A stretch of 63,838 nucleotides of DNA from Myxococcales bacterium (GCA_016212965.1 JACRDA010000250.1:1-63838); one strand, 5' to 3'. Positions 48,005-57,144 are shown, numbered from the stretch's first letter. Notes: generated by a model from the sequence alone, not told the origin. Numbers and translations are program-made.

Positions 48005-49227
48005 GTGTCGCCGTCGTGCGACGACGTGAGCCTCTGGCTCAACTTCATCGCCGTGCTCGACCCGACCACGAACCTCACCACGGCGACCCACACCGGCGAA
48101 GGCCCCTACCACGAATTCGAGGGTAGCCAGGGCCACGTGGTCGTGTTCGTTGGTTTCGGCAAGCATCACCATTTCTCGGAGCCCGATCTCGATAGCGGCG
48201 CTGACGGAGACTGGGGCTGCTGCACGGCCTGCAACGGCGAGCTTGGGACGGGCCAGAGAGTGACGCCGAGCGTGTTCGGGAGCCAGATCGGCTCGTTCTG
48301 CGAGGGCACATGGGAGCCGGCCGAGATCTGTCCCCAGGAGGTCTGCGACCCGACCTCGGAATGCGGCGGTCTACCGGCCGTGAGCTCCGAGGGGCCCCAG
48401 TGCTCGTGCGACTACTGCTGCCGAAGACGCGAGCACGGATGGCACTGCACGGCGGTGGGCTTCGATCCCATCCTGTCGACGAAGACGAAGAACGGGCTAC
48501 TCAACAACCTCGGGGGCGCGCCCTGGGGGTATCCAGGCGAGTCGATCTACAGCCCGTACGAGTTCTCGGGCGGCATCGTGGCGGACGTGGACGATCGCGA
48601 CCATCGGGTCGACGTCCTGCGCGATCTCGCCTTCCACGGATCGCCTAACGACGAGAACCCCAAGTCCGACGACGGGACGCGCATCGACCTCGGCGGGGAA
48701 GGCTGCACGCCCATGGCCGCTGGCTTCTACTCGGACTTCGATCACGACGGGATCCCGAATCAGTGCGATCCTTGCCCGTCGGGGAGCCGCCCTGACGTTG
48801 CCATCTGGCAAGGCGGCGAGTTCGTGGGAGTCCAGGATCTCGACCAGGACGGCGTGTCCGATGGCTGCGACGTGTGTCCGGGGCACGCCGACCCCATCAA
48901 CACGAACCTCGACGGCGAGGACGTGAACGGCCAGGACCACGTGCCGGACGGCTGCGACCCGTACGCGACCGCCCGCATCGGCAACGCCGTCGCGCCCGCG
49001 CCGTTCGAGCAGGCGTCGTTCGCCGGCTCGACGGCGTGTACCTGCACACGGGGGGCGACGAGCAACACGGCGGCTGGCACACCTTCCGCGCGACCACGCG
49101 GAGCGCGCTCGAGCCGTCGGGCGACGCGCCGGCACGGGCGTTCGCCAAGAAGCGCCAGTACGCCGGGCGCTACGCGGCGCGACTCACGGGGGTTGCGCTC
49201 CACGTGGCCGTGGAGGCCGCGCCGTGA
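48005..49227 (+). pseudogene. Truncated, frameshifted thrombospondin-type-3 repeat protein
   Basis: The frame begins abruptly (VSPSCDDVSLWLNFIAVLDP) without any signal peptide, at the same point where the opposite-strand peptidase is cut. It then reads through Cys-rich text (CCTACNGELGTGQR, CSCDYCCRRREHGWHC) and Ca-binding thrombospondin-3-like repeats DFDHDGIPNQCDPCPSG and DLDQDGVSDGCDVCPG. At ~49018-49026 the reading switches frame; the continuation RLDGVYLHTGGDEQHGGWHT runs to the stop at 49227. Adding one C in the GCCGG context would restore one frame. Its stop overlaps the next gene's GTG (GTGA), so it was part of that operon. Confidence 0.75.
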
Positions 49228-50528
49228 GGCGGCGCCTCCTGCGCATCTCGGCCGTGGCGCTCGTCGCGCTCGGCGGCTGTGCGCTCGCGCAGTGCACCGA
49301 CGGAGCGGCCAGCGGCACCGGTGGCGCCGCCGGGGCGACCGCCGCAGGGGGCGCGGGCGCCGGCGGATCCGGCGGGGCGACGCCCACCGCCGGCGCGTGC
49401 GGTCCCATCGGCCCGTGGGGCGACTGGCCGCCGGCGGATGCGGCGCCGCGCGAGCCCGTGGTGCTGCCGCCGCTGTTCCCGCGGCCGGATTGCGGGCCGG
49501 GCTGCCGGCTCGTGACGACGCGGTACAACGCCTGGAACATGCGCCCGTGGGAGACCCGGTTCGCCGGCCGCTTGATGACGACCGGCACCGACGCGACGCA
49601 AGGGGTGATCGTCGACCTCGACACGGGCGAGGAGTACACGCTGCGAGCGCCCACCCCCGAGCCTGGGGCGGTACCGTCCACTGCCGCGCTGTCCGGTGAT
49701 TGCCTCATCGAGTCCTTCTTCGTCGAGCAGGCGGCGGGTACGACGAAGGGCTATCTGTGCGAGACGTGCTTTCACAAGGCAGCGACTCGCGGCCTTCACG
49801 TCAGCGAGAGCGTCTACTGGAGTGACGCCATCACGGCGAGCGATACCTTCGCCCTCTTCGCCGGTGGCACGCTCGGCACGTGGGCACTGGATCTTCGGGA
49901 CGGTAGCAAGCACACCTTCGCCACTTCGGACTGGCTCGTCACCAATTACTCGCTGAACGAGCCCTACATCGTCCTCAGCGAGGGCGACGGTGAGGTGCAC
50001 CTCATCGACACCCGAGACTGGAGCGACACGAACGTCACGAATGACCCCGCGCTCCAGTGGATGGCCGCGAGCGACGGCAACACCATCGTGTGGATCGATC
50101 AGCGCTACCACCCGGGCGGCGGGCTCGAGGATCCGGCGAATCAGGAGGTCGTGGCCTACGACATCGAGACGCAGGTGACGACTCGGCTCACGTTCACGGA
50201 TCCGGCTGCGCCGAGCGCGAAGTGGGATCCGGCGGTCGCGGGCGACTGGGTGGTGTGGCAGGACGACCGCGACTCCGACGCGCCCAACACCACCACGGAC
50301 ACGCCGAAGAGCCGCGTCGACATCTACGGCTACAACTTGAAGACGCAGAAGGAGTACCACGTGCTCGGGCCCAATGCCGGGACATTGCCTTCCTCGGCGA
50401 GCGGGCCGCACGGCTTGCTCCCGAGCTCACCCCGGCTCTATCAGGGGATGCTCTACGTCGTCGGCCTCTACACCCATCAAGGCACGATCTGGACCGAGGT
50501 CTGGGAATTCGCCATGCCGACGCCGTAG
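49224..50528 (+). CDS. Beta-propeller (TolB-like) lipoprotein
   Basis: A 434-residue protein (GTG start overlapping the upstream stop). The signal MRRRLLRISAVALVALGGC is a lipobox. A Gly/Ala/Thr linker follows, then WD/TolB-like blades: LMTTGTDATQGVIVDLDTGE, GTWALDLRDGSKHTFATSDW, EVHLIDTRDWSDTNVTNDPA, VVAYDIETQVTTRLTFTDP and WVVWQDDRDSDAPN. It ends EVWEFAMPTP. The barrel gene starts two nucleotides after its stop, so the two are co-expressed. Probably an exported accessory to the barrel. Confidence 0.85.
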   Translation: MRRRLLRISAVALVALGGCALAQCTDGAASGTGGAAGATAAGGAGAGGSGGATPTAGACGPIGPWGDWPPADAAPREPVVLPPLFPRPDCGPGCRLVTTRYNAWNMRPWETRFAGRLMTTGTDATQGVIVDLDTGEEYTLRAPTPEPGAVPSTAALSGDCLIESFFVEQAAGTTKGYLCETCFHKAATRGLHVSESVYWSDAITASDTFALFAGGTLGTWALDLRDGSKHTFATSDWLVTNYSLNEPYIVLSEGDGEVHLIDTRDWSDTNVTNDPALQWMAASDGNTIVWIDQRYHPGGGLEDPANQEVVAYDIETQVTTRLTFTDPAAPSAKWDPAVAGDWVVWQDDRDSDAPNTTTDTPKSRVDIYGYNLKTQKEYHVLGPNAGTLPSSASGPHGLLPSSPRLYQGMLYVVGLYTHQGTIWTEVWEFAMPTP

Positions 50529-50530
50529 TC

Positions 50531-51889
50531 ATGCCGACCCCGGCGCGCCCCGCCTCTCTCGGCCGCTTCTGCGCCGCGGTCGCAGCGTGCGTCCTCGCGG
50601 GCCCGACCAGCGCGCGCGCGGGCGAGCCGGGCGCGGAGACAGCCGGGAGCCTCCTCGCGGCGGGCCGGGCCGACGCCGCGCTCGGGTTGGTGCGGTCGGC
50701 GGCCGTGAGCTGCCGGCGCGCGCTCCGACTCGCGAACGAGGTCGCCGACGAGGCGCTCGCGCGCGAGGCCTTCGCGTGTCTCGAGGACGCCGAGAGGCGC
50801 GTCGCGCACCTCATCGTGCGGGGCGCGCCCCCCGACACGACGCTGGCCCTCTACGGCGGCCCGCCCGAGCCCGGCGTCGAGCGACTCGCTCTCGACCCCG
50901 GCACGGTGGTCGTCACGGTGACCGTACCGGACGGCGCGCTCGAGCCCGCGGTCCTCGACCTGCGCGACGGGGAGGAGCGCGTGCTCGACGTCGCGACGCT
51001 CGCGCGAGTGCCCGACGAGCCGCGCCCGCCGCGCCCGCCGGTACCGTGGAGCGCGCGCTCGATGAACCTGCCGAGCGGCACGGTCGCGTTCGGTGCCTGG
51101 TTCTTCGCCGGCCTCATCCTCCCCCCAATGCCCAAGTCGTCGGGACCGATCCCGCCGGCGAAAGACGAGCTCCAGTTTCTGAAGCAAGTCGGGCTCGGCT
51201 GGGCCGCCAGTGTCCGCGGCGCGGTCTCCGATGATGTGGAGCTCGCGGCTAGCGAGACCTTCAACCTGGGCTACTTCCCGGGCGACCTCTTGCTCGAGCT
51301 CGACGCGCGCCTGGTCCCGGGCGACTTCGAGCTCGGGCTCGGTGTGACCGCGCGGATCCCTGGGTTGTGGGTGGAGCGGGCGGGCGGCGGCTACCTCTCC
51401 TTGACAGGCTCGGGACGGGTGGAGGGCCCGCTGCGCATCGACGGCTCGCTAGGTCTCGGGGCCGTCAAGGGGCGCCTGGGTACGCCCGTCGAGAAGGGGC
51501 TCGAGGGTACGCCCCTCGAGAAGGGATACGTCGGCCTGTTCCAGCCCGCCGCCGTCGGCATGGGAGCTGCCCTTCCGGTGACGCCCGGGCTCGCGCTCGG
51601 CTTGACCCTGACCCCGGTCGACACCTTCTACTTCGGCCTCGATTCGGGCTTCGGGATGCAGAGCTTCGCAGTGCCGGCGTCCATCTTCCTCCCGCTCGGG
51701 CTTCGGCTCGGTGGCACCATCCCGTTCGACGACGCCCCCGCCGTCGACATCGACTTTCGCTGGACCTTCCCTTACTGGCTCATGCCGGTCCGGGGCGACG
51801 AGCGCTGGCTCCCGGCGCATTCGGAGCGCAACATCGTCGCGGACTGCTTCTGGACCACGCTCGGCTTTCAGGCCTACATCTTTCCGTGA
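50531..51889 (+). CDS. Outer-membrane-barrel-like protein 1
   Basis: A 452-residue protein, MPTPARPASLGRFCAAVAAC leading into a Sec signal ending TSARAGEPG. The N-terminal ~100 residues contain a helical Cys-containing region (AAVSCRRALRLANEVADEAL, ACLEDAERRVAHLIVRGAPP). The remainder is beta-rich with alternating hydrophobic strands (DFELGLGVTARIPGLW, GLALGLTLTPVDTFYFGLDS) and a C-terminal aromatic end (TLGFQAYIFP), as in outer-membrane barrels. Contains an internal LGTPVEKGLEGTPLEKG duplication. Paralogous to the next gene throughout. Confidence 0.8.
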   Translation: MPTPARPASLGRFCAAVAACVLAGPTSARAGEPGAETAGSLLAAGRADAALGLVRSAAVSCRRALRLANEVADEALAREAFACLEDAERRVAHLIVRGAPPDTTLALYGGPPEPGVERLALDPGTVVVTVTVPDGALEPAVLDLRDGEERVLDVATLARVPDEPRPPRPPVPWSARSMNLPSGTVAFGAWFFAGLILPPMPKSSGPIPPAKDELQFLKQVGLGWAASVRGAVSDDVELAASETFNLGYFPGDLLLELDARLVPGDFELGLGVTARIPGLWVERAGGGYLSLTGSGRVEGPLRIDGSLGLGAVKGRLGTPVEKGLEGTPLEKGYVGLFQPAAVGMGAALPVTPGLALGLTLTPVDTFYFGLDSGFGMQSFAVPASIFLPLGLRLGGTIPFDDAPAVDIDFRWTFPYWLMPVRGDERWLPAHSERNIVADCFWTTLGFQAYIFP

Positions 51890-51898
51890 CGCTCGCGC

Positions 51899-51942
51899 CG
51901 GAAGCCCAAGACGCCCCGACGCTGAGCGGTCTGCGTCGGAGG
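51899..51942 (+). pseudogene. Vestige of a proline-tail protein 3' end
   Basis: RKPKTPRR and a stop, plus 17 bp of flank. It is nearly identical to 55335-55379, the end of the proline-rich lipoprotein (TKPRKPRR, stop, then the same GCGTCGGAGG). Only this short end is retained, in the ~80-bp gap between the barrel genes. Confidence 0.8.
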
Positions 51943-51964
51943 CCCTCGGGCCAAGATCAAGAGA

Positions 51965-51997
51965 GAGGTGTGGGAATTCGAGCTCCCGCCGCCCTAG
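51965..51997 (+). pseudogene. Vestige of a propeller-protein 3' end
   Basis: EVWEFELPPP and a stop match the last eleven codons of the propeller gene (EVWEFAMPTP, 50496-50528). In the intact copy the next barrel begins with ATG two bases after the stop. Here the corresponding codon is GGG (52000-52002), so the ancestral barrel start is lost. Confidence 0.85.
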
Positions 51998-53325
51998 TCG
52001 GGCCCGCACTCGGCGCTGCCCTCCTCGTCGTGGGTGGCGCACTCTGCGCGGCCGAGCCCCCTCCGTCCAGCACTGAGGGCGTGCTCGCCTACCTCGACGG
52101 CGTGCGCCCGGCGCTCGTCGCGGCCGTCGAGAAGCGGCCGACGGCGAGCTCGCTCCTCGCGCTCGGTCGAGCGGACGCGGCGCACGGCCTCGTCCGGGCG
52201 GCAGCGCAAAGCTGCCGGCACGCGCTTCGGCTCGCGAACGAGGCCCAAGACGAGGCTCTCGCGAACGAGGCCTTCTCGTGCCTCTCCAATGTCGAGCCGC
52301 GCATCGCACACGTCGTCCTACGCGGTGCCGGACCGGGGACGGTGGCCGCGGCCGGCGACGGCCCCGAAGTGGCGGCGTCCCAAGACGAGCGAGTTGCCGT
52401 CGATCCGGGGACGACCGTCCTTCGGTTGAGGGATGCGGAGGGCGCGTTCGAGCCCTTGGTCCTCGCCCTTGCCGAAGGCGAGGAGCGCGTGCTCGACATC
52501 GCCCTGCTCGACCGGCTGCCTCGCGCTCCGCCGCCTCAGCCCGTGGCGCTGGCTGCGCGCCCCATCACCCTCCCGGGCGGGACGGTGGCGCTCCGCAGCT
52601 CGGGCTTCTTCACGTACGAGAACCTGGGCGAGCACCGCACGACCGATTCCCCGGACTGGCGCCCGGGCGCGGGTATCGGGCTCGGCCTGCGCGCGGGGCT
52701 CACGGACGACATCGAGGTCTCCATCGTCGAGGCGTTCAGCTACGGGTATGCGCCAAGTGACGTCCTGCTCGGGCTCGGCGCGCGCTTGCTCCAGGGCGAC
52801 TTCGAGCTGGGTCTCGACGTGACGGGGCGAGTCCCCGTTCCGTCCGGCAGCGTGGGGGGCGGCTATCTCGCCGTGCGAGGCTCGGGCCATCCCGCGGCCA
52901 TCGTGCGGATCGACGCCTCGGTCGGCGGTGCGGTGGTGAGGGGGCTCCGGGCCGGCAAGGCGACGGGCGGGCTCTTCCAGCCGACCGGGGTCGCGGTGTT
53001 CGACAACCCCACGATGGAGCCCGGGGTGGCGTTCGGCGCGACCCTGAGCCCGATCCCGCACCTGCACCTCGGCCTCGACACGGGCCTCGGAGTCGGGGAC
53101 TTCACGGCTCCGGCGTCGATGTTCGTGCCGCTCGCCTTCCGCCTCGGCGGGGTCGTGGCATCCGGCGACGCACCGGAGCTCGACGTCGACCTCCACCTGA
53201 GCTTTCCGTACTTGTTCCTGCCGGTGCGTGGCGACGCGGATGCCCTGCCGCACCATGCCGATCGCAACGTGGTCGGCGATACGTTCTGGCTCACACTCGA
53301 CTTCCGCGGCTACCTCTACCTGTGA
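51970..53325 (+). CDS. Outer-membrane-barrel-like protein 2 (paralog)
   Basis: A 451-residue protein if started at GTG 51970, which lies inside the propeller vestige in another frame. This start gives VGIRAPAALVGPALGAALLV and VGGALCAAEP, a good signal peptide. The protein then aligns with barrel 1: AAAQSCRHALRLANEAQDEA, EERVLDIALLDRLPRAPPPQ, LGLGARLLQGDFELGLDVTG, LAFRLGGVVASGDAPELDVD, VVGDTFWLTLDFRGYLYL. So the coding sequence appears to have recruited a new start after losing the old one. Whether it is translated efficiently is uncertain; a purine-rich AGAGAGAGG precedes the GTG but is very close. Confidence 0.75.
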   Translation: MGIRAPAALVGPALGAALLVVGGALCAAEPPPSSTEGVLAYLDGVRPALVAAVEKRPTASSLLALGRADAAHGLVRAAAQSCRHALRLANEAQDEALANEAFSCLSNVEPRIAHVVLRGAGPGTVAAAGDGPEVAASQDERVAVDPGTTVLRLRDAEGAFEPLVLALAEGEERVLDIALLDRLPRAPPPQPVALAARPITLPGGTVALRSSGFFTYENLGEHRTTDSPDWRPGAGIGLGLRAGLTDDIEVSIVEAFSYGYAPSDVLLGLGARLLQGDFELGLDVTGRVPVPSGSVGGGYLAVRGSGHPAAIVRIDASVGGAVVRGLRAGKATGGLFQPTGVAVFDNPTMEPGVAFGATLSPIPHLHLGLDTGLGVGDFTAPASMFVPLAFRLGGVVASGDAPELDVDLHLSFPYLFLPVRGDADALPHHADRNVVGDTFWLTLDFRGYLYL

Positions 53326-53397
53326 GCGGGCCGCGCGAGGTGCATGGCGGCGCTGCCTGGGGCCGGCACGTCCGCTGGGGCCCACTCTCGGGGCCTG

Positions 53398-53875
53398 TCA
53401 CGGCTCGAGGTAGCTCGCGTCGCCGCGGAGCGCGCGGCCGAGCGCGCCTGGCACGAGGTCCCGCTCGGCGCACACCTCGCGGGGCGCCAGCACGTCGCCG
53501 AAGTGGCACACGAGGCCCTCGCCGACGCCGTCGAAGGGATCGACGACGCCGTGCGCCAGGAACGCCGCCGGCGCGGCGCCGCCGACGAGCGTCCCGAGGA
53601 CGCCGCGGGTCACGGTGTCGGTGAGGACGACGCCGCCCGCGAGCCCGACGACCGCGCGACCGGGCGCGAGCGCGAGCCAGAGCGGCTGACCGAGGAGCGC
53701 GGCCTCGCGGAGCTCGATCGACGCCGCCTCGATGGGCCTGCGTCGTCGCCTCGGGACAGCCCGCCGTCGCGAGCGCGAGCCCGGCGAGGAGGCCGAGCGC
53801 CGAGAAAGAGAGCGACCTCCGGTTCGTGCCGGCCCATCGACCCGCTGCGCCCACGGCCGTGGCTGCAGAACCCAC
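53398..53875 (-). pseudogene. Frameshifted small lipoprotein gene
   Basis: The 5' part (from GTG 53875 or GTG 53854) reads RRSLSFSALGLLAGLALATA then GCPEATTQA, a lipobox. The 3' part in another frame reads IEAASIELREAALLGQPLWL through VTRGVLGTLVGGAAPAAFLA to LRGDASYLEP. Removing one C from a GCCC run at ~53735 joins them into a single protein of about 150 residues. Not similar to a known family. It could be an intact gene with a sequencing indel. Confidence 0.6.
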
Positions 53876-53960
53876 CGGTCCGGCCTACGCGCGCTGCGGA
53901 TGGGCGTCGAGCGGCCCGGCCGGCTTGCTTCGCGAAGGAGCCTCGACTACCCGCTTCATC

Positions 53961-55361
53961 ATGGCCAGGTGTGTGCTCGACAAGAGTGGGTCGTTCTTCT
54001 TCTCCGTGTTGTTCGCAGGCGCCGTCCTGCCCGCGTGCGGTGCCAAGGGTGGGGACGCGACCGGCTCCGCGGAGCCGACGGCCTCGGCGCCCGCGCCCCA
54101 GGGCCCCAAGATCAAGGTGAAGAAGGCGGCCGTGACCTCGAGCGGCGACACGCGGACGCTCGTGGTCGAGCTCGAGCCGACCGCGTCGGAGGTCACGCTC
54201 ACGCTCGACGGCAAGCCGGCGGTCGCCTCGACCAAGGACAGCTACACCGTCGTCCTGCCCGCGGACATGAAGCCCGGCAAGCAGAAGATCGTCCTCAAGG
54301 CGACGGACGCGAGCGGGACGTCGTCGACCGACGTCGAGTTCGAGGTGCCCAGGCCGCCGCCGCCGCTCCACGCGAGCGATGGCCTCGGGGCCGACGCCAA
54401 GGGCACGACCGAGATCACGTGCAACGGGTGCGAAGGCGGCCTGCACGTCGACGGCAAGCTCAACATCGTCGTCGCCGTCAAGTCCGCGCCCGGCGACATC
54501 GTCGAGATCGGTGATCAGAAGGCCAAGGTCGAGGGCGCCGGGCCCGCGAAGCTGACGGTGAGCACGTTGCCGTTCCTGGCGAAGACCCCGCTCGACAAGC
54601 TGAACGAGGGCGTCGCCATCCCCGTCTCCATCACCCCGGCGAGCCCCGACCTCGGCAAGCTCGAGACGAAGATCGTCCTCGAGGGGCAGAAGCTCCTCAT
54701 CGCGACGTACGAGGCGGTGCAGCGCATGCCCCTGACCTTCCCGGGGGACAAGGCGGCGCCGAGCGAGCCGCACGTGCTCGGGATCTTCTACTACAAGGTG
54801 CCGGAGCTCATCGGCAACGCCGCGACCCTCGCCGACGTCGACCTCGTGCTGCTCTCCGAGATCGCCACGCGGCACCAGGGCTCGTGCACCTACACCGGGA
54901 GCAGCGGCGAGCGCACGATCCCGCTCGACGCGAACGACCGCATCGAGAAGGTCTACGATCGACGCACCGGCGCGCTCAAGGTGGAGCGAAGGTTCACGGC
55001 GCCACTCGCGGTGTGTGCGCAGTCGGTCGAGAGCACCGAGACCTCGGTCGACTCGTTCGCCGACCGCGAGGCCATCACCGCGTGGCGGGCCACGCTCGTG
55101 AAGGTCATTCCCCTGGCCACCGGCAGCGAGACGCCGCCCGCCGACTCGGCGAGCGCGCAACCGGCCGACTCCGCCTCGGCCTCGGCCTCGGCCGAGAGCT
55201 CCGCCGCGCCGCCGCCTCCGCCTTCGGCCACGGCGGCCCCCCCGCCGCCGCCACCGCAGCCCACGGCGCCGCCGCCGCCGACCTCCAAGCCGCCGCCGCC
55301 TCCGCCGCCGCCGCCTCCGCCTCCTCCGCCCACCACGAAGCCCAGGAAGCCCCGACGCTGA
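53961..55361 (+). CDS. Lipoprotein with Ig-like domains and Pro-rich tail
   Basis: A 466-residue protein from MARCVLDKSGSFFFSVLFAG, lipobox LPACGAKGG. Residues ~45-130 look Ig-like/Big-like (TRTLVVELEPTASEVTLTLD, MKPGKQKIVLKATDASGTSS). A middle region (CNGCEGGLHVDGKLNIVVAV, VLGIFYYKVPELIGNAATLA, RHQGSCTYTGSSGERTIPLD) is beta-rich with one CxxC. The last ~90 residues are Ser/Ala then Pro-rich, ending in repeats of PP and TTKPRKPRR. The positive Pro tail is probably periplasmic or wall-associated. A vestige of a second copy's tail is present at 51899. Confidence 0.75.
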   Translation: MARCVLDKSGSFFFSVLFAGAVLPACGAKGGDATGSAEPTASAPAPQGPKIKVKKAAVTSSGDTRTLVVELEPTASEVTLTLDGKPAVASTKDSYTVVLPADMKPGKQKIVLKATDASGTSSTDVEFEVPRPPPPLHASDGLGADAKGTTEITCNGCEGGLHVDGKLNIVVAVKSAPGDIVEIGDQKAKVEGAGPAKLTVSTLPFLAKTPLDKLNEGVAIPVSITPASPDLGKLETKIVLEGQKLLIATYEAVQRMPLTFPGDKAAPSEPHVLGIFYYKVPELIGNAATLADVDLVLLSEIATRHQGSCTYTGSSGERTIPLDANDRIEKVYDRRTGALKVERRFTAPLAVCAQSVESTETSVDSFADREAITAWRATLVKVIPLATGSETPPADSASAQPADSASASASAESSAAPPPPPSATAAPPPPPPQPTAPPPPTSKPPPPPPPPPPPPPPTTKPRKPRR

Positions 55362-55449
55362 GCGGGTCCGCGTCGGAGGCGTTGCGCCGGGCGCGGGGGC
55401 CGTCAGGCGGCGACGGCTCGGGGATCGGCGTTTTCGGCGCGAAGGCCGA

Positions 55450-56256
55450 TTAGAGCTGCCGGCAGCGCCCGGCGACGCACGCCATCGGCACGTCCGACGT
55501 CTCGCAGCAGGTGCCCATGTTCGGGCCGCAAGGATGGCCGGGCTGAATGCACGCCGGCGCGGGCGGGCCGCCCGTCCACTCGAAGAACCCCGCGAGCACC
55601 CATGGGGCGGCGCCACCGTATTGGGAGACCCATACCGGCACCCGGCCCACGGGCTGGCCCGGCACGTCCACCGTGAAGGAGCAGGTCGAGCCGCCGAGCT
55701 GCATGAGGTCGCCCGAGGCACCGACGCGCGCGAGGTAGAAGAGCGCGCCGACGTAGAAGGGGAAGCCCTCGATGCGGAGCTCAAGCGCTTGGCCCGCAGG
55801 GCCCGACGTCTGGCCGAGCTTCAGGTACTCGGGCAGCGGGCCCTGCGCCGGCCCGGTGAAGACGCACGCGGGCACGGCCGCCTGGCACCAGCAGCAAGCC
55901 GCGGCGCCCCAGGGATCACAGCTGTAGCCGGGGCTGCAGTCGGTCGCGCCGGGGGTGCAGAGCTGCGCCGGGCAGCCGATCTCGAGCGGCGGCGTGCATT
56001 CGTGGAAGCTGTAGGCGGGCGTGTCGTTGGTGCCCGGCGGGTCGCAGAGGCCGCAGCTGCCGGGCGCGCCTCCGGTCGAGGCGCCGCCCGCCGACGCGCC
56101 GCCCGTCGCGCTCGTGGTGCCGGTCCCGCCGGTACCTGTCGTGCCCCCGCTGCCGGTCGCCGCTCCGGCCCCGGCGCCGCCCGTGCCGAGGTCCTGGATC
56201 ACCTCGCCGCTGCACGCCGCGAGGCCCACGAGGCAGAGCGCGGAAGCGTATCGCAT
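55450..56256 (-). CDS. Lipoprotein with knottin-like C-terminus
   Basis: A 268-residue protein from MRYASALCLVGLAACSG, a lipobox, with a long Gly/Thr/Ala linker. The middle is Cys-rich (CGLCDPPGTND, CPAQLCTPGATDC, CDPWGAAACCWCQ), followed by a beta domain (ALELRIEGFPFYVGALFYLA). The last ~33 residues have six Cys with C-x6-C-x6-CC-x8-C-x4-C spacing, the framework of inhibitor-cystine-knot peptides. Exact function unknown. Convergent with the proline-tail lipoprotein. Confidence 0.75.
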   Translation of the reverse strand: MRYASALCLVGLAACSGEVIQDLGTGGAGAGAATGSGGTTGTGGTGTTSATGGASAGGASTGGAPGSCGLCDPPGTNDTPAYSFHECTPPLEIGCPAQLCTPGATDCSPGYSCDPWGAAACCWCQAAVPACVFTGPAQGPLPEYLKLGQTSGPAGQALELRIEGFPFYVGALFYLARVGASGDLMQLGGSTCSFTVDVPGQPVGRVPVWVSQYGGAAPWVLAGFFEWTGGPPAPACIQPGHPCGPNMGTCCETSDVPMACVAGRCRQL

Positions 56257-56361
56257 GACGTAGACGCTATCACGAGCCCGCCTCCGCCACCGCGCGCCGG
56301 CCGCGCTCCCTTTCTGCCGTCCACCAGATCCCGCCGCCCGGTCGCCCGTACATGGGAGGCC

Positions 56362-57060
56362 ATGCCCTACCGCGACGACCGGGCGTCCCTCCGCGCGCAG
56401 AACGAGCGGCTCGAGGTGGAGGTGCAGCGGCTGCGCACGCGGCTCGACGCGACCGCGCGGCTGCCGGGGCGGCGGCGTTGGCTCGGGCGGGTCGCGCGCG
56501 GCGCCGCGGCGGCCCTCGTCCCGGTCGTCCTCGTCGTCGCCGCGCTCACCCAGGGCGAGCCCGCGCGCGCCACGACTGCCACACCGCCGGCCCCGTTGGA
56601 GGCGGGCGCGGTGTCCACCCCGGGGCCCGCGGTCGCGCAGCAGCGGCCGCGCCAGCCGAGCGGCCTCGCCGAGCTCGCGACCGCGCGGGGCGGCGCGGCC
56701 GAAGGGATCGCGCGCGTGTACGACGGCGTCGTCACGCACGTCTCGGCGGGCGGGCCGGTCGCGGAGGGCGAGCGCTGCCGCGTCGCGCTGATGCGCGCGG
56801 GGACCGTGTGCTTCGTCGACGCGTCGTGCGGCGCCTGGTCACCGACGCCGCCGCGGTCGATCACCGTGTGCGACCTCGACGAGCGCGGCTTCCCGCACGG
56901 CGGCATCCACATGGCCTCGACGACCGGGCAGCCCACGCAGGTCACGATGGAAGGCACCCGCTTCGAGCTCGCGGACGAGCGCGCGGGCCGCGACTACCTC
57001 GTGACGCTGCGCCTCGACGACGTGCGCCCCGAGCCGCTGCCGACGCCGCTCGGCGGGTGA
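56362..57060 (+). CDS. Hypothetical protein with coiled coil and one TM segment
   Basis: A 232-residue protein; the ATG follows GGGAGGCC. Residues 1-35 form a Glu/Arg-rich coiled coil (RAQNERLEVEVQRLRTRLDA), followed by a hydrophobic helix AAAALVPVVLVVAALTQG that can anchor the protein with the C-terminus outside. After a Pro/Ala linker, the C-terminal domain (GIARVYDGVVTHVSAGGPV, CRVALMRAGTVCFVDASCGA, SITVCDLDERGFPHGGIHMA) has four Cys and unknown fold. Length and ribosome-binding site support a real gene. Confidence 0.7.
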   Translation: MPYRDDRASLRAQNERLEVEVQRLRTRLDATARLPGRRRWLGRVARGAAAALVPVVLVVAALTQGEPARATTATPPAPLEAGAVSTPGPAVAQQRPRQPSGLAELATARGGAAEGIARVYDGVVTHVSAGGPVAEGERCRVALMRAGTVCFVDASCGAWSPTPPRSITVCDLDERGFPHGGIHMASTTGQPTQVTMEGTRFELADERAGRDYLVTLRLDDVRPEPLPTPLGG

Positions 57061-57144
57061 AACCCGAGCGGGGGGCGCAGGCACAGCCGCCGGGCCAGTG
57101 CTCTGCGCTTGCGCCGTCGGCCGACCCGGCGCCTTGTCTCCGAC

